Positions 1 to 5,310 of a DNA stretch of 6,272 nt are shown one piece after another (position 1 is the first letter of the stretch; each line of letters begins with the position of its first letter). Where the stretch lies: positions 1 to 6,272 of the forward strand of contig JAPLSK010000059.1 in the NCBI GenBank assembly GCA_026398675.1. Reading direction: 5' to 3'. Source of the stretch: a bacterium (GTDB lineage: Bacteria; RBG-13-66-14). The translations under genes and the position numbers were made by a program. Below the pieces are notes generated by a model, which did no database searches, had not been told where the DNA came from, and worked only from the letters and a program-made list of their open reading frames with translations.

Positions 1-283
1 GGAATGTCATAATCGGTGCCGGATGACGAGCATCATCCTGCGGCGGCTCGGGAGCGGTACCATATGATGGTTCCAGGTAGAATTCACGTTTGCAATTATT
101 GCATTTTACAGGGCTTTCATAATGTGATCCGACACGTCCTCTCTGGTATACAAAGAGAAGTTGAAGATCACAGTTGGGGCAAATCCAGGTAACGCTATTG
201 CCGTCGGCGAACACATCCGTCGGCGCACCGTTCCATTGGAAACGGCACACTTGGCCGTTCACCGGCGAAAAAGTCCAACCCAT
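1..283 (-). CDS. Small zinc-ribbon protein, C-terminus off the left edge
   Basis: This is an open frame of 94 codons, from ATG at 281-283 to the window edge without a stop. It encodes two cysteine knuckles, CPNC at residues 35-38 and CNNC at 61-64, the usual layout of a zinc ribbon (one zinc held by four cysteines). Aromatic and basic residues follow each knuckle, and the tail after residue 75 is rich in proline and acidic residues. The ATG lies one base after the leuC stop (TAA, 285-287). A strong SD, AGGGG, sits in the last leuC codons about 5 nt upstream, so the gene is probably translationally coupled to leuC. Zinc ribbons bind nucleic acid or protein; the family is not recognised further and no function can be given. 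The clean SD, start position and paired CxxC motifs make it a real gene rather than a chance frame. Confidence 0.75.
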   Translation of the reverse strand, partial: MGWTFSPVNGQVCRFQWNGAPTDVFADGNSVTWICPNCDLQLLFVYQRGRVGSHYESPVKCNNCKREFYLEPSYGTAPEPPQDDARHPAPIMTF

Positions 284-284
284 C

Positions 285-1568
285 TTATCCCCTTTGGTTA
301 AGCGCTTCCCGCGGATCGGTGACCACGCCGGCCACGGCCGAGGCGGCCACGGTGGCGGGTGAGGCCAGGATTATCTGGGCCTCCTTGCTGCCCATGCGCC
401 CCTTGATATTCCGGTTGGCGGTGGAGAGGCCGATCTCGCCGGGCGCCAAAGCCCCCTCGTGAGCCCCCAGGCAGGGTCCGCAGCCGGGGTTGAGAATGAC
501 GGCCCCGGCATTGTGAAGAGTCGCCAGGGTCCCGTCGGCCAGCGCCGCCGCGTAGATGCGCTCGCTGGCGGGCAGAACGAGGAGACGTATCCCCGGTGCG
601 ACGTATTTTCCACGGAGAATCCGCGCCGCCTCGCGTAGGTCCGAGAGGCGGCCGTTGGTGCAGGTGCCGATGAGCCCCTGATTGAAGGGCCGGCCCGCGA
701 TTTCCGCCACCGGGTGGACATTGTCCACCTGGTGGGGCAGGGCGACCACCGGCACGATTTCACCGAGGTCCACCGTGTGCCGAGAAACGTACCGGGCCCC
801 CTCGTCGGCCCACAGGGCGTCCTCCTCCTTCCATGCGACGCCGTTCTCCGCCAGCCAGGCCCGCGCGACGCCGTCCACGGGGAAGGCGGCGTTCTTGGCC
901 CCCATTTCCGCCGCCAGGTTGCAGACGGTCAGCCGGTCGTCCACGGTCAGGCCCGGGAGCCCCGGCCCGTCGAACTCCACCGATAGGTAGTTCGCCCCGG
1001 CGGCCCCGATTCGCCCGATGAGGGTCAGAATCAGGTCCTTGGCGTAAACGCCCCTGGGGAGCGCGCCCGCGAGATCGAAGCGGATGCTCGCCGGAACCTT
1101 GAACCAGGTCTCGTCGGCGATCCACAGCCCCGCCGTCTCCGTGCGGTCAATCCCGCAGGCGAAGGCGCCCAGCGCTCCGTGGGTCGGGGTGTGGGAGTCG
1201 CTGCCCACGATGAGCCGACCGGGACCGGCGAACCCCAGCTCGGGGAGCACCTGATGGCAGACGCCGCCCCGACCGATGTCGAAGAAGGCGGCGATGCCCT
1301 GCTCCGCGACGAAGCGGCGGATTTTATCGTGGTTCGACGCCTCCTTCTCCCCCGGCGCCGGCACGGTGTGGTCCAGGACGACGACGATGCGCTCCGGCCG
1401 GTGGACGCGGGTCCCCTCGCCGACGATGGCCCGGAAGTTGCCGATGATGGCCGCCGTGTTGTCGTGGGAGAGGACCACGTCCGGCGAGGCGGTGACGATT
1501 TCCCCGGCCCTCGCCACCCGCCCCAGCCGGCGCGAGAAGAACTGTTCAGCGAAGGTCAAGACGCCCAA
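285..1568 (-). CDS. leuC: LeuC-type 3-isopropylmalate dehydratase / homoaconitase large subunit
   Basis: Large (catalytic) subunit of an aconitase-superfamily hydro-lyase. The family isomerises 2-isopropylmalate to 3-isopropylmalate (leucine synthesis), or homocitrate to homoisocitrate, in the cytoplasm. At 427 residues it has the length of the compact archaeal/bacterial LeuC type. Visible motifs are DHTVP (66-70), GSDSHT (122-127), GTCTNGR (301-307) and GCGPC (362-366), followed by the STANRN and GRMG region (382-393). Cys303, Cys363 and Cys366 are the expected [4Fe-4S] ligands. The start is TTG at 1568, chosen because GGAG (1576-1579) lies 7 nt upstream and the DUF3467 stop ends 1 nt away; another TTG three codons in is the alternative. 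Substrate specificity in this family is set largely by the small subunit (LeuD), which is not in the window, so isopropylmalate versus homocitrate cannot be decided. It is the middle gene of an operon with the DUF3467 and zinc-ribbon genes. Confidence 0.93.
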   Translation of the reverse strand: MGVLTFAEQFFSRRLGRVARAGEIVTASPDVVLSHDNTAAIIGNFRAIVGEGTRVHRPERIVVVLDHTVPAPGEKEASNHDKIRRFVAEQGIAAFFDIGRGGVCHQVLPELGFAGPGRLIVGSDSHTPTHGALGAFACGIDRTETAGLWIADETWFKVPASIRFDLAGALPRGVYAKDLILTLIGRIGAAGANYLSVEFDGPGLPGLTVDDRLTVCNLAAEMGAKNAAFPVDGVARAWLAENGVAWKEEDALWADEGARYVSRHTVDLGEIVPVVALPHQVDNVHPVAEIAGRPFNQGLIGTCTNGRLSDLREAARILRGKYVAPGIRLLVLPASERIYAAALADGTLATLHNAGAVILNPGCGPCLGAHEGALAPGEIGLSTANRNIKGRMGSKEAQIILASPATVAASAVAGVVTDPREALNQRG

Positions 1569-1569
1569 G

Positions 1570-1899
1570 TCAGTTCTCCGTCGGGTCGCCGTCGAAGGCG
1601 TTGTAATCGAAGGGCGGCTTTCCCTTCTTGTTCCCGGGGAGCTTGATCTCGCCGAACTTGTCCTCGTAACCGCTCACCGCCTGTTCGAGCCGCAACCAGA
1701 GGGCCTTGGCGGCGATGGGGGGGAGGATTATCCGGCTGTGGACCCGCACTTTGCTCATCCCCGGCAGCACCCGGGCGAAGTCAATCACGAACTCACCCGG
1801 CGTGACGGAGATGTGCACGGCGTTGGCGTACATCCCGGCGGCCACCTCCGGGGAAAGGTCAATCTGGACCTTCTTCGGCTTTTCCGGTCCTTCCTCCAT
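1570..1899 (-). CDS. DUF3467 family protein
   Basis: A 109-residue protein recognised as DUF3467, a small family of unknown function. The core spans about residues 20-95: a stretch beginning YANAV, then a strand with EFVIDFARVLPG, then HSRIILPP, and a helix ending in YEDKFGEI. The N-terminus is charged, and the tail (GNKKGKPPFDY onward) is probably disordered. The frame is open further upstream to an ATG at 1941. I chose the ATG at 1897-1899 because it has a good SD (GGGAGG, 7 nt upstream) and because the longer version would begin inside the predicted promoter. It is the first gene of the operon, and its TGA (1570-1572) lies 1 nt before the leuC start. The frequent short length and lack of catalytic motifs suggest a binding or structural role, but that is inference. 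Confidence 0.88.
   Translation of the reverse strand: MEEGPEKPKKVQIDLSPEVAAGMYANAVHISVTPGEFVIDFARVLPGMSKVRVHSRIILPPIAAKALWLRLEQAVSGYEDKFGEIKLPGNKKGKPPFDYNAFDGDPTEN
1576..1579 (-). promoter_or_regulatory. Ribosome binding site that sets the TTG start of leuC
   Basis: GGAG on the minus strand, inside the last codons of the DUF3467 gene and 7 nt before TTG at 1568. No ATG or GTG is suitably placed, so this site supports the rare start codon. Confidence 0.6.
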
Positions 1900-1931
1900 C
1901 TTCGGGCCTCCCTTTCGCTCGTTTCGTCGCC

Positions 1932-1960
1932 AGCGTAGCAAAACCCCGAGTTTCTGGCAA
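1932..1960 (-). promoter_or_regulatory. Sigma70-like promoter of the DUF3467-leuC-zinc-ribbon operon
   Basis: The -35 box is TTGCCA (1955-1960) and the -10 box is TACGCT (1932-1937), separated by exactly 17 nt. The -10 is preceded by TGC, giving an extended -10 (TGnTAnnnT), which may compensate for its weak match to TATAAT. Transcription would start near 1925, leaving a leader of about 25 nt before the ATG at 1899 and its SD. It sits downstream of the terminator of the V4R gene, so the operon is probably transcribed independently. Confidence 0.6.
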
Positions 1961-2037
1961 GCCGCTGGAAATTGTAAGTATCCGCATGTAGCGGTTGACG
2001 CCGCGGTAGTTGGACCCCGGGCGCAAGGTAAGCCGCT

Positions 2038-2065
2038 AAAAAAGGGGGCCGCGGTGGACCCCCTT
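2038..2065 (-). terminator. Rho-independent terminator of the V4R-domain gene
   Basis: On the minus strand, AAGGGGG (2059-2065) pairs with CCCCCTT (2042-2048) around a 10-nt loop, and the run of Ts extends to 2038. It lies 26 nt after the stop of the V4R gene (TAG at 2092-2094 side) and upstream of the next promoter. Confidence 0.75.
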
Positions 2066-2091
2066 GCGACAAAACAACCGAAGGCGCGGCT

Positions 2092-2757
2092 CTACACCCT
2101 CAGACCGGTCCCGCCCGGAGTCCGCAGCTCGGCTATCCGCTGGACCAGGTGACGCGGCGGCGCCATAACGACAAGGCACCGCTCGTCGCCCATCGCCCGG
2201 CAGGAGAGCTCCTCCGCCTTGAGGTCCAGCCCGAAGGCCACGGAGCACCACCCCGTCGAGTAGCCGGCGTTCATAAAGCAGACCGGGTGGTTCGTCTTAT
2301 GCTCGTGGGCCAGGTAGCTCTCGGCCTCGAAGGAGTAGTGGTGGTAGTAGACCAGGATGTATTTCTCGTCGGGCGAGGGCCTGGAGAGGGGCAGAATCTC
2401 CACCCTGGCCATGCCGGTGAAGGCGAAGTACACGGGCCCGGCGGCCAGGCGGTCAATGGGGTCCTTGGCGCCGGTGTTCTCGCAGAAGCGGATGCAGTCC
2501 TGCCGCCCCATCTGGTAGGCCATTTCGTAGAGGATGAACTGGGCCGCGCCGCCGAATTTATCCTGGAAGCTCTGCTGGAGGAAGTAGCTGAAATCGGCGG
2601 CGAAGATGAGGGAGTAACGGTCGGCGCCCTTGAGCGTGATGGTGCTCCGCTCCGGGTCGAGCTTCAGCGTGGCGAAGTACTCCTCCATCATCCGCTCGGC
2701 CTTCGCGAACACGGGCGCGTATTCGTCGGGCGTGATGACGTACTTCAGCTCGGCCAT
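2092..2757 (-). CDS. Stand-alone XylR_N/V4R-type small-molecule sensor protein
   Basis: A 221-residue protein resembling the sensory half of XylR/DmpR/MopR-type activators: an N-terminal helical part (about 45-125) and a V4R (4-vinyl reductase) domain (about 130-200). The clearest stretch is YSTGWCSVAFG (166-176) followed by EELSCRAMGDERC (182-194). Cys160, Glu183, Cys186 and Cys194 have the same relative spacing (0, 23, 26, 34) as the zinc ligands I recall for MopR (Cys155, Glu178, Cys181, Cys189), so a structural zinc site is likely. Unlike those activators there is no AAA+ or DNA-binding domain: the chain ends at 221. No signal peptide or membrane segment is seen, so it is probably cytoplasmic. 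The ATG at 2755-2757 has AGGA 9 nt upstream. The gene has its own promoter and terminator. The ligand is unknown; V4R proteins also occur in tetrapyrrole metabolism and protein trafficking. Confidence 0.8.
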   Translation of the reverse strand: MAELKYVITPDEYAPVFAKAERMMEEYFATLKLDPERSTITLKGADRYSLIFAADFSYFLQQSFQDKFGGAAQFILYEMAYQMGRQDCIRFCENTGAKDPIDRLAAGPVYFAFTGMARVEILPLSRPSPDEKYILVYYHHYSFEAESYLAHEHKTNHPVCFMNAGYSTGWCSVAFGLDLKAEELSCRAMGDERCLVVMAPPRHLVQRIAELRTPGGTGLRV

Positions 2758-2834
2758 GCGCGGGCGTCCTTTTAAAATAGTGAGAAGTTCAGTAAAAAAG
2801 ATGGGGCCGGGGGGAGCGAAAAGTCATCCGCGTA

Positions 2835-2863
2835 ATACTACCGCGGTTGCCCTTGTCACTCAA
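2835..2863 (-). promoter_or_regulatory. Sigma70-like promoter of the V4R-domain gene
   Basis: The -35 box is TTGAGT (2858-2863) and the -10 box is TAGTAT (2835-2840), with a 17-nt spacer. The predicted start of transcription is near 2828, giving a leader of about 70 nt before the ATG at 2757. The leader is C-rich and then T-rich; I see no convincing hairpin in it. The -10 overlaps a 10-mer (2837-2846) that recurs inverted at 2001-2010. Confidence 0.6.
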
Positions 2864-2890
2864 GCATAGTAGAAAGTACCAAATCTTGCT

Positions 2891-2914
2891 AAAAAAGGGC
2901 GGGTCGGCCCGCCC
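2891..2914 (-). terminator. Rho-independent terminator of the dehydrogenase gene
   Basis: On the minus strand, GGGCGGG (2908-2914) pairs perfectly with CCCGCCC (2897-2903) around a CCGA loop, followed by six Ts (2891-2896). It starts about 20 nt after the TAA stop at 2935-2937. Confidence 0.88.
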
Positions 2915-2934
2915 TCTCCCGGTCGTTAAAAAAA

Positions 2935-4002
2935 TTACAGCCGCGCGGCGATGGCCTCGGCCACCTCCAGCGAGCCCGCGGCCTTGTCCCGCCCCACGAC
3001 GTCGTAGGTCTTGGGCGCACCGGGATCGGCGTAGAGCTTGAGCACCGCGTTCCAGATGCGTTCCGCCGCCCGCTCCTCGCCCAGCCATTGGAGCATCAGC
3101 CGCCCGGCCAGAATCGTCGCCGTGGGGTTGACCACGTACTGCCCCGCGTACTTGGGCGCCGACCCGTGGTTCGGCTCGAAAAGGCCATAGGAATCGCCGA
3201 CGTTCGCGCTGGCCCCGAAACCAAGACCCCCCACGAGCTGGCACCCCTCGTCGGAGATGATGTCCCCGAACATGTTCGTCGTGACGATGACCTCGTAGAA
3301 CTGCGGGTTCTTGATGAACCACATCGCCGTGGCGTCCACGTTCTCCTCGCCGGTCTTGATTTCCGGGTACTCCGCGGCCACCTCCCGGAAAACCTCCAGG
3401 AAGAGGCCGTCGGTGGCGCGGATGACGTTGGCCTTATGGACGGCGGTGACGAGCTTGCGGCCGAACTTCCTCGCGTGCTCGAAGGCGGCGCGGACGATGC
3501 GCTCGCACCCCCGCCGGCTGAACACCCGGCAGGAAATCGCCACGTCGTCCAGGTCCGCGAAGCGCTCCAGGTTCGGCAGGATGCCTACGAGCGCCTTGGG
3601 CATGGGCCGCGCCTCGACCCCCGAATACAGCCCCTCCGTGTTCTCGCGGAAGATGACCATGTCTATGTCGTCGCGGTAGTTCAGCGGCACGCCGGGGATG
3701 GCCTTGACCGGGCGGACGCAGGCGTAGAGGTCCAGGCGCTGGCGGATTTGGAGGATGGCGCTCTTGAAGCCCTTCACGCCGGGCTTCGAGGTGATGGCGC
3801 CGAAGTAGCAGGCGTCGGTGGATTCCAGCGCCTCCCAGGTCTCCGGCGGCACCGTGTTCCCCTTGGCCTCCCACATGCACCAGCCGGCGTCCGCGTCCAC
3901 CCACTCGATGTCCAGGTCCAGGGCGTCGAAGACTATCATGGCGGCCCGCATCACGTCGTGGCCGGTGTCGTCGCCCGGTATGCGGCAGATTCTGTGGCCC
4001 AA
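2935..4002 (-). CDS. Isocitrate/isopropylmalate-family beta-decarboxylating dehydrogenase
   Basis: A 355-residue cytoplasmic oxidoreductase that would oxidise and decarboxylate a 2-hydroxy-3-substituted diacid (isopropylmalate, homoisocitrate or isocitrate) with Mg2+/Mn2+ and NAD(P)+. Family residues are present: Arg87, Arg97 and Arg119 (substrate carboxylates), Tyr126 and Lys190 (catalysis), and Asp223, Asp247 and Asp251 (metal). The N-terminal third, including ADAGW, looks most like Thermus homoisocitrate dehydrogenase, but the Arg expected for homoisocitrate is Leu84. The loop GSAPKYAGQ (280-288) with Val291 matches the NADP-binding loop of E. coli isocitrate dehydrogenase (Lys344, Tyr345, Val351) instead of the Asp typical of NAD enzymes. 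I chose TTG at 4000-4002, 5 nt after AAGGAG; the preceding TTG (4003-4005) is only 2 nt from it. It is a single-gene unit, about 1 kb upstream of the leuC operon. Family is certain; substrate is not. Confidence 0.92.
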   Translation of the reverse strand: MGHRICRIPGDDTGHDVMRAAMIVFDALDLDIEWVDADAGWCMWEAKGNTVPPETWEALESTDACYFGAITSKPGVKGFKSAILQIRQRLDLYACVRPVKAIPGVPLNYRDDIDMVIFRENTEGLYSGVEARPMPKALVGILPNLERFADLDDVAISCRVFSRRGCERIVRAAFEHARKFGRKLVTAVHKANVIRATDGLFLEVFREVAAEYPEIKTGEENVDATAMWFIKNPQFYEVIVTTNMFGDIISDEGCQLVGGLGFGASANVGDSYGLFEPNHGSAPKYAGQYVVNPTATILAGRLMLQWLGEERAAERIWNAVLKLYADPGAPKTYDVVGRDKAAGSLEVAEAIAARL

Positions 4003-4007
4003 CAAAA

Positions 4008-4013
4008 CTCCTT
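4008..4013 (-). promoter_or_regulatory. Ribosome binding site deciding between two TTG starts
   Basis: AAGGAG on the minus strand, followed by TT, TTG, TTG. The second TTG (4002) is at the normal 5-nt distance and the first (4005) is too close at 2 nt. No ATG or GTG is suitably placed. Confidence 0.65.
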
Positions 4014-4035
4014 GGGTAATAAGAGGGTTGCGCGA

Positions 4036-4064
4036 ATATTACCACGGCTTTTTCGACCCGGCAA
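4036..4064 (-). promoter_or_regulatory. Sigma70-like promoter of the dehydrogenase gene
   Basis: The -35 box is TTGCCG (4059-4064) and the -10 box is TAATAT (4036-4041), with a 17-nt spacer containing an A5 run. Transcription would start near 4029, so the leader is only about 25 nt, with no room for an attenuator. The -35 begins 5 nt after the T-tract of the preceding operon's terminator. Confidence 0.7.
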
Positions 4065-4069
4065 CCCTG

Positions 4070-4094
4070 AAAAAAGGGGCGGATGACCCGCACC
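4070..4094 (-). terminator. Rho-independent terminator of the lipoprotein operon
   Basis: On the minus strand, GGTGCGG (4088-4094) pairs with CCGCCCC (4076-4082) around a GTCAT loop, with one T/C mismatch, followed by six Ts (4070-4075). It lies about 20 nt after the stop of the last lipoprotein gene. Confidence 0.7.
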
Positions 4095-4115
4095 GGAGTA
4101 CTAGGTAACGCCTTC

Positions 4116-4673
4116 CTATTTGTAGTAAAGAGCCTTGATCTCGCCCCAAGTGCATTCCTCAACGCCGGGCAGGCGCAAGCTCGCTTTATCCCACCAGTTA
4201 ATAATGACCCACTCGCCGTCCACCTTCATAAGCTCCATGTCGAGCAGACCCGTGGCCAGGTACATAATAGGTTCCGGGTCCGCATTCTCATCAAATACAA
4301 GTACATCGTACTCAATATTCTCAACCTTATAGGTCTCCGCCCCTTCCTCAGGCTCGGTGACCCCGTCGAGGTCCAGTTGCACTTGCACGTTCTCCGCCCC
4401 GACCGCGTCAAAGAGGTTGTTATAAGCGGTCATCTCATCAACCAAACCCCAACTTTCCGGGATATCATGATACCCCACGTCCCGGGGGTCGAAGTAGAAG
4501 GTGAAGTCGTCGGTCAGCAGGCTCTCATAGGCGTCCACATCACCGCTATTCCACACATCCATGAACTTGTTCAGCGTCTCCAGGACGGTGCCGTTCCCGT
4601 CGCCGTCCGTGCCCGTGCTGCAGGAGAGGCAGGTGAAGAGAGCCGCGACGGCTATCGAAACGTACTTGCTCAT
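4116..4673 (-). CDS. NTF2/SnoaL-like lipoprotein, third tandem paralogue
   Basis: A 185-residue predicted lipoprotein and the last gene of the operon. A short signal peptide (residues 1-17) ends in CLSC, with lipidated Cys18; the -3 position is Cys instead of the usual Leu. A Gly/Asp-rich linker (20-28) follows. The mature domain has the look of an NTF2/SnoaL fold: an opening helix with FMDVWNSGDVDAYESLL (37-53), then FYFDPRDV, the WG motif, a helix to AVGAENV (90-96), and a final strand EWVIINWWD (154-162). It ends in TWGEIKALYYK. Ser at +2 would fit outer-membrane sorting by the E. coli rule. The frame is open to an upstream ATG (4724), but the ATG at 4671-4673 has AAGGAG 6 nt upstream and gives a normal signal peptide. 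That SD overlaps the stop of the preceding paralogue. NTF2-like folds are often ligand-binding or accessory, and no catalytic residue can be assigned. Confidence 0.85.
   Translation of the reverse strand: MSKYVSIAVAALFTCLSCSTGTDGDGNGTVLETLNKFMDVWNSGDVDAYESLLTDDFTFYFDPRDVGYHDIPESWGLVDEMTAYNNLFDAVGAENVQVQLDLDGVTEPEEGAETYKVENIEYDVLVFDENADPEPIMYLATGLLDMELMKVDGEWVIINWWDKASLRLPGVEECTWGEIKALYYK
4155..4199. repeat. 45-nt exact repeat, copy in the third lipoprotein gene
   Basis: Identical to 4717-4761 in the second lipoprotein gene, same orientation. Both copies encode the segment from WWDKAS to PGVEE near the C-terminus. Identity extends through synonymous positions, which points to recent duplication or gene conversion. 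Confidence 0.85.
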
Positions 4674-4683
4674 TTCCCACTCC

Positions 4684-5310
4684 TTAAAAACAAGCCTTAA
4701 TCGCGCCCCAGGTCGTTTCCTCAACGCCGGGCAGGCGCAAGCTCGCTTTATCCCACCAGTTGATGATGACCCACTCGTCGTCCACCTTCTTAAGCTCCAG
4801 GTCGAGGTTTCCTCTGGCGATGTAAGTTATGCTGTCAAATTCGTCTTCCACATAGACACACACCTCGTAAGGCACATCTCTGACCATGTACGTGTTCACC
4901 CCTTCCTCGGGCTCGGTGACTTCGGAGAGGTCCAGATCCACGTCCACGTTCTCCGCCCCGACCGCATTGAAGAGGTTGGTTACCGCCATTATTTCCATCG
5001 TGTAGCCCCAGGATGGCGGTATGTCCGAATCCCCACCCACGTCCTGGGGATCGAAGTAGAAGGTGAAGCCCTCGTCCAACAGAACTTTGTAAGTATCCAT
5101 GTCCCCGTCATTCCACACGTCCTCGAAAAGAAGCAGCGTCCCCATGACCGTCGTCTGGTCGTGCGGGACGCCATCTTCTCCGTCCGTCCCGGTGGAACAG
5201 GACAGGCAAAAGCACAGCGCCGCCAGCAAAACGAAGCGAACCGAGCGAAGCGAGCTATGCCCCCGGCACACCGAGTTACGCCCCGGCGAAACAAGACCGT
5301 GCCTATTCAT
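4684..5310 (-). CDS. NTF2/SnoaL-like lipoprotein, second tandem paralogue
   Basis: A 208-residue predicted lipoprotein, paralogous to its two neighbours. Cys38 in CLSC is the likely lipidation site, followed by STGTDGEDG. The opening helix FEDVWNDGDMDTY (62-74) is nearly that of the first paralogue, while the middle (AVGAENV, 116-122) and end (DEWVIINWWDKAS onward, from 178) are nearly those of the third. It looks like a mosaic. The stretch before the hydrophobic core is unusually long (about 25 residues with many Arg) and contains a short repeat. The start is uncertain: two ATGs are adjacent (5311-5313 and 5308-5310), and GAGG lies 3 nt before the first and 6 nt before the second, so I chose the second. 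An in-frame GTG at 5269-5271 would give a more usual signal peptide. The start overlaps the end of the first paralogue by 8 nt, which suggests translational coupling. Confidence 0.83.
   Translation of the reverse strand: MNRHGLVSPGRNSVCRGHSSLRSVRFVLLAALCFCLSCSTGTDGEDGVPHDQTTVMGTLLLFEDVWNDGDMDTYKVLLDEGFTFYFDPQDVGGDSDIPPSWGYTMEIMAVTNLFNAVGAENVDVDLDLSEVTEPEEGVNTYMVRDVPYEVCVYVEDEFDSITYIARGNLDLELKKVDDEWVIINWWDKASLRLPGVEETTWGAIKACF
4717..4761. repeat. 45-nt exact repeat, copy in the second lipoprotein gene
   Basis: Partner of 4155-4199. Near-identity continues on the right-hand side for about 40 further bases with scattered single differences. Confidence 0.85.
5096..5127. repeat. 32-nt exact repeat, copy in the second lipoprotein gene
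   Basis: Identical to 5724-5755 in the first lipoprotein gene, same orientation, covering the FEDVWNDGDMD coding segment. Confidence 0.85.
5232..5254. repeat. Short imperfect repeat in the signal-peptide region
   Basis: CGAAGCGA occurs at 5232-5239 and again at 5246-5253, 14 nt apart. The second copy lies within GAGCGAAGCGAG (5243-5254), which reads the same backwards (a mirror repeat, not a hairpin). It sits in the Arg/Ser-rich part of the second lipoprotein's long N-terminus. Confidence 0.5.

Noticed and set aside
1276..1938. A 220-codon plus-strand frame across leuC and the DUF3467 gene
   Set aside because: It is antisense to two recognisable protein families, has no SD and no domain.
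2149..2775. A 208-codon plus-strand frame opposite the V4R gene
   Set aside because: Val/Gly/Glu-rich complement of a real gene; no domain and no promoter on that strand.
2758..2830. Possible riboswitch or attenuator in the roughly 70-nt leader of the V4R gene
   Set aside because: The C-run followed by a T-run has no complementary G-rich arm upstream in the transcript, so no terminator or switch fold can be drawn.
3088..4086. A 332-codon open frame on the plus strand
   Set aside because: It lies antisense to the well-supported dehydrogenase. Its translation is rich in Arg, His, Val and Gly with no recognisable domain, as expected from the complement of a GC-rich gene.
3434..4162. A 242-codon minus-strand frame overlapping the dehydrogenase
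   Set aside because: It crosses the terminator and promoter at 4036-4094, has Arg/Pro-rich low-complexity translation, and is out of frame with the enzyme. It is a shadow frame.
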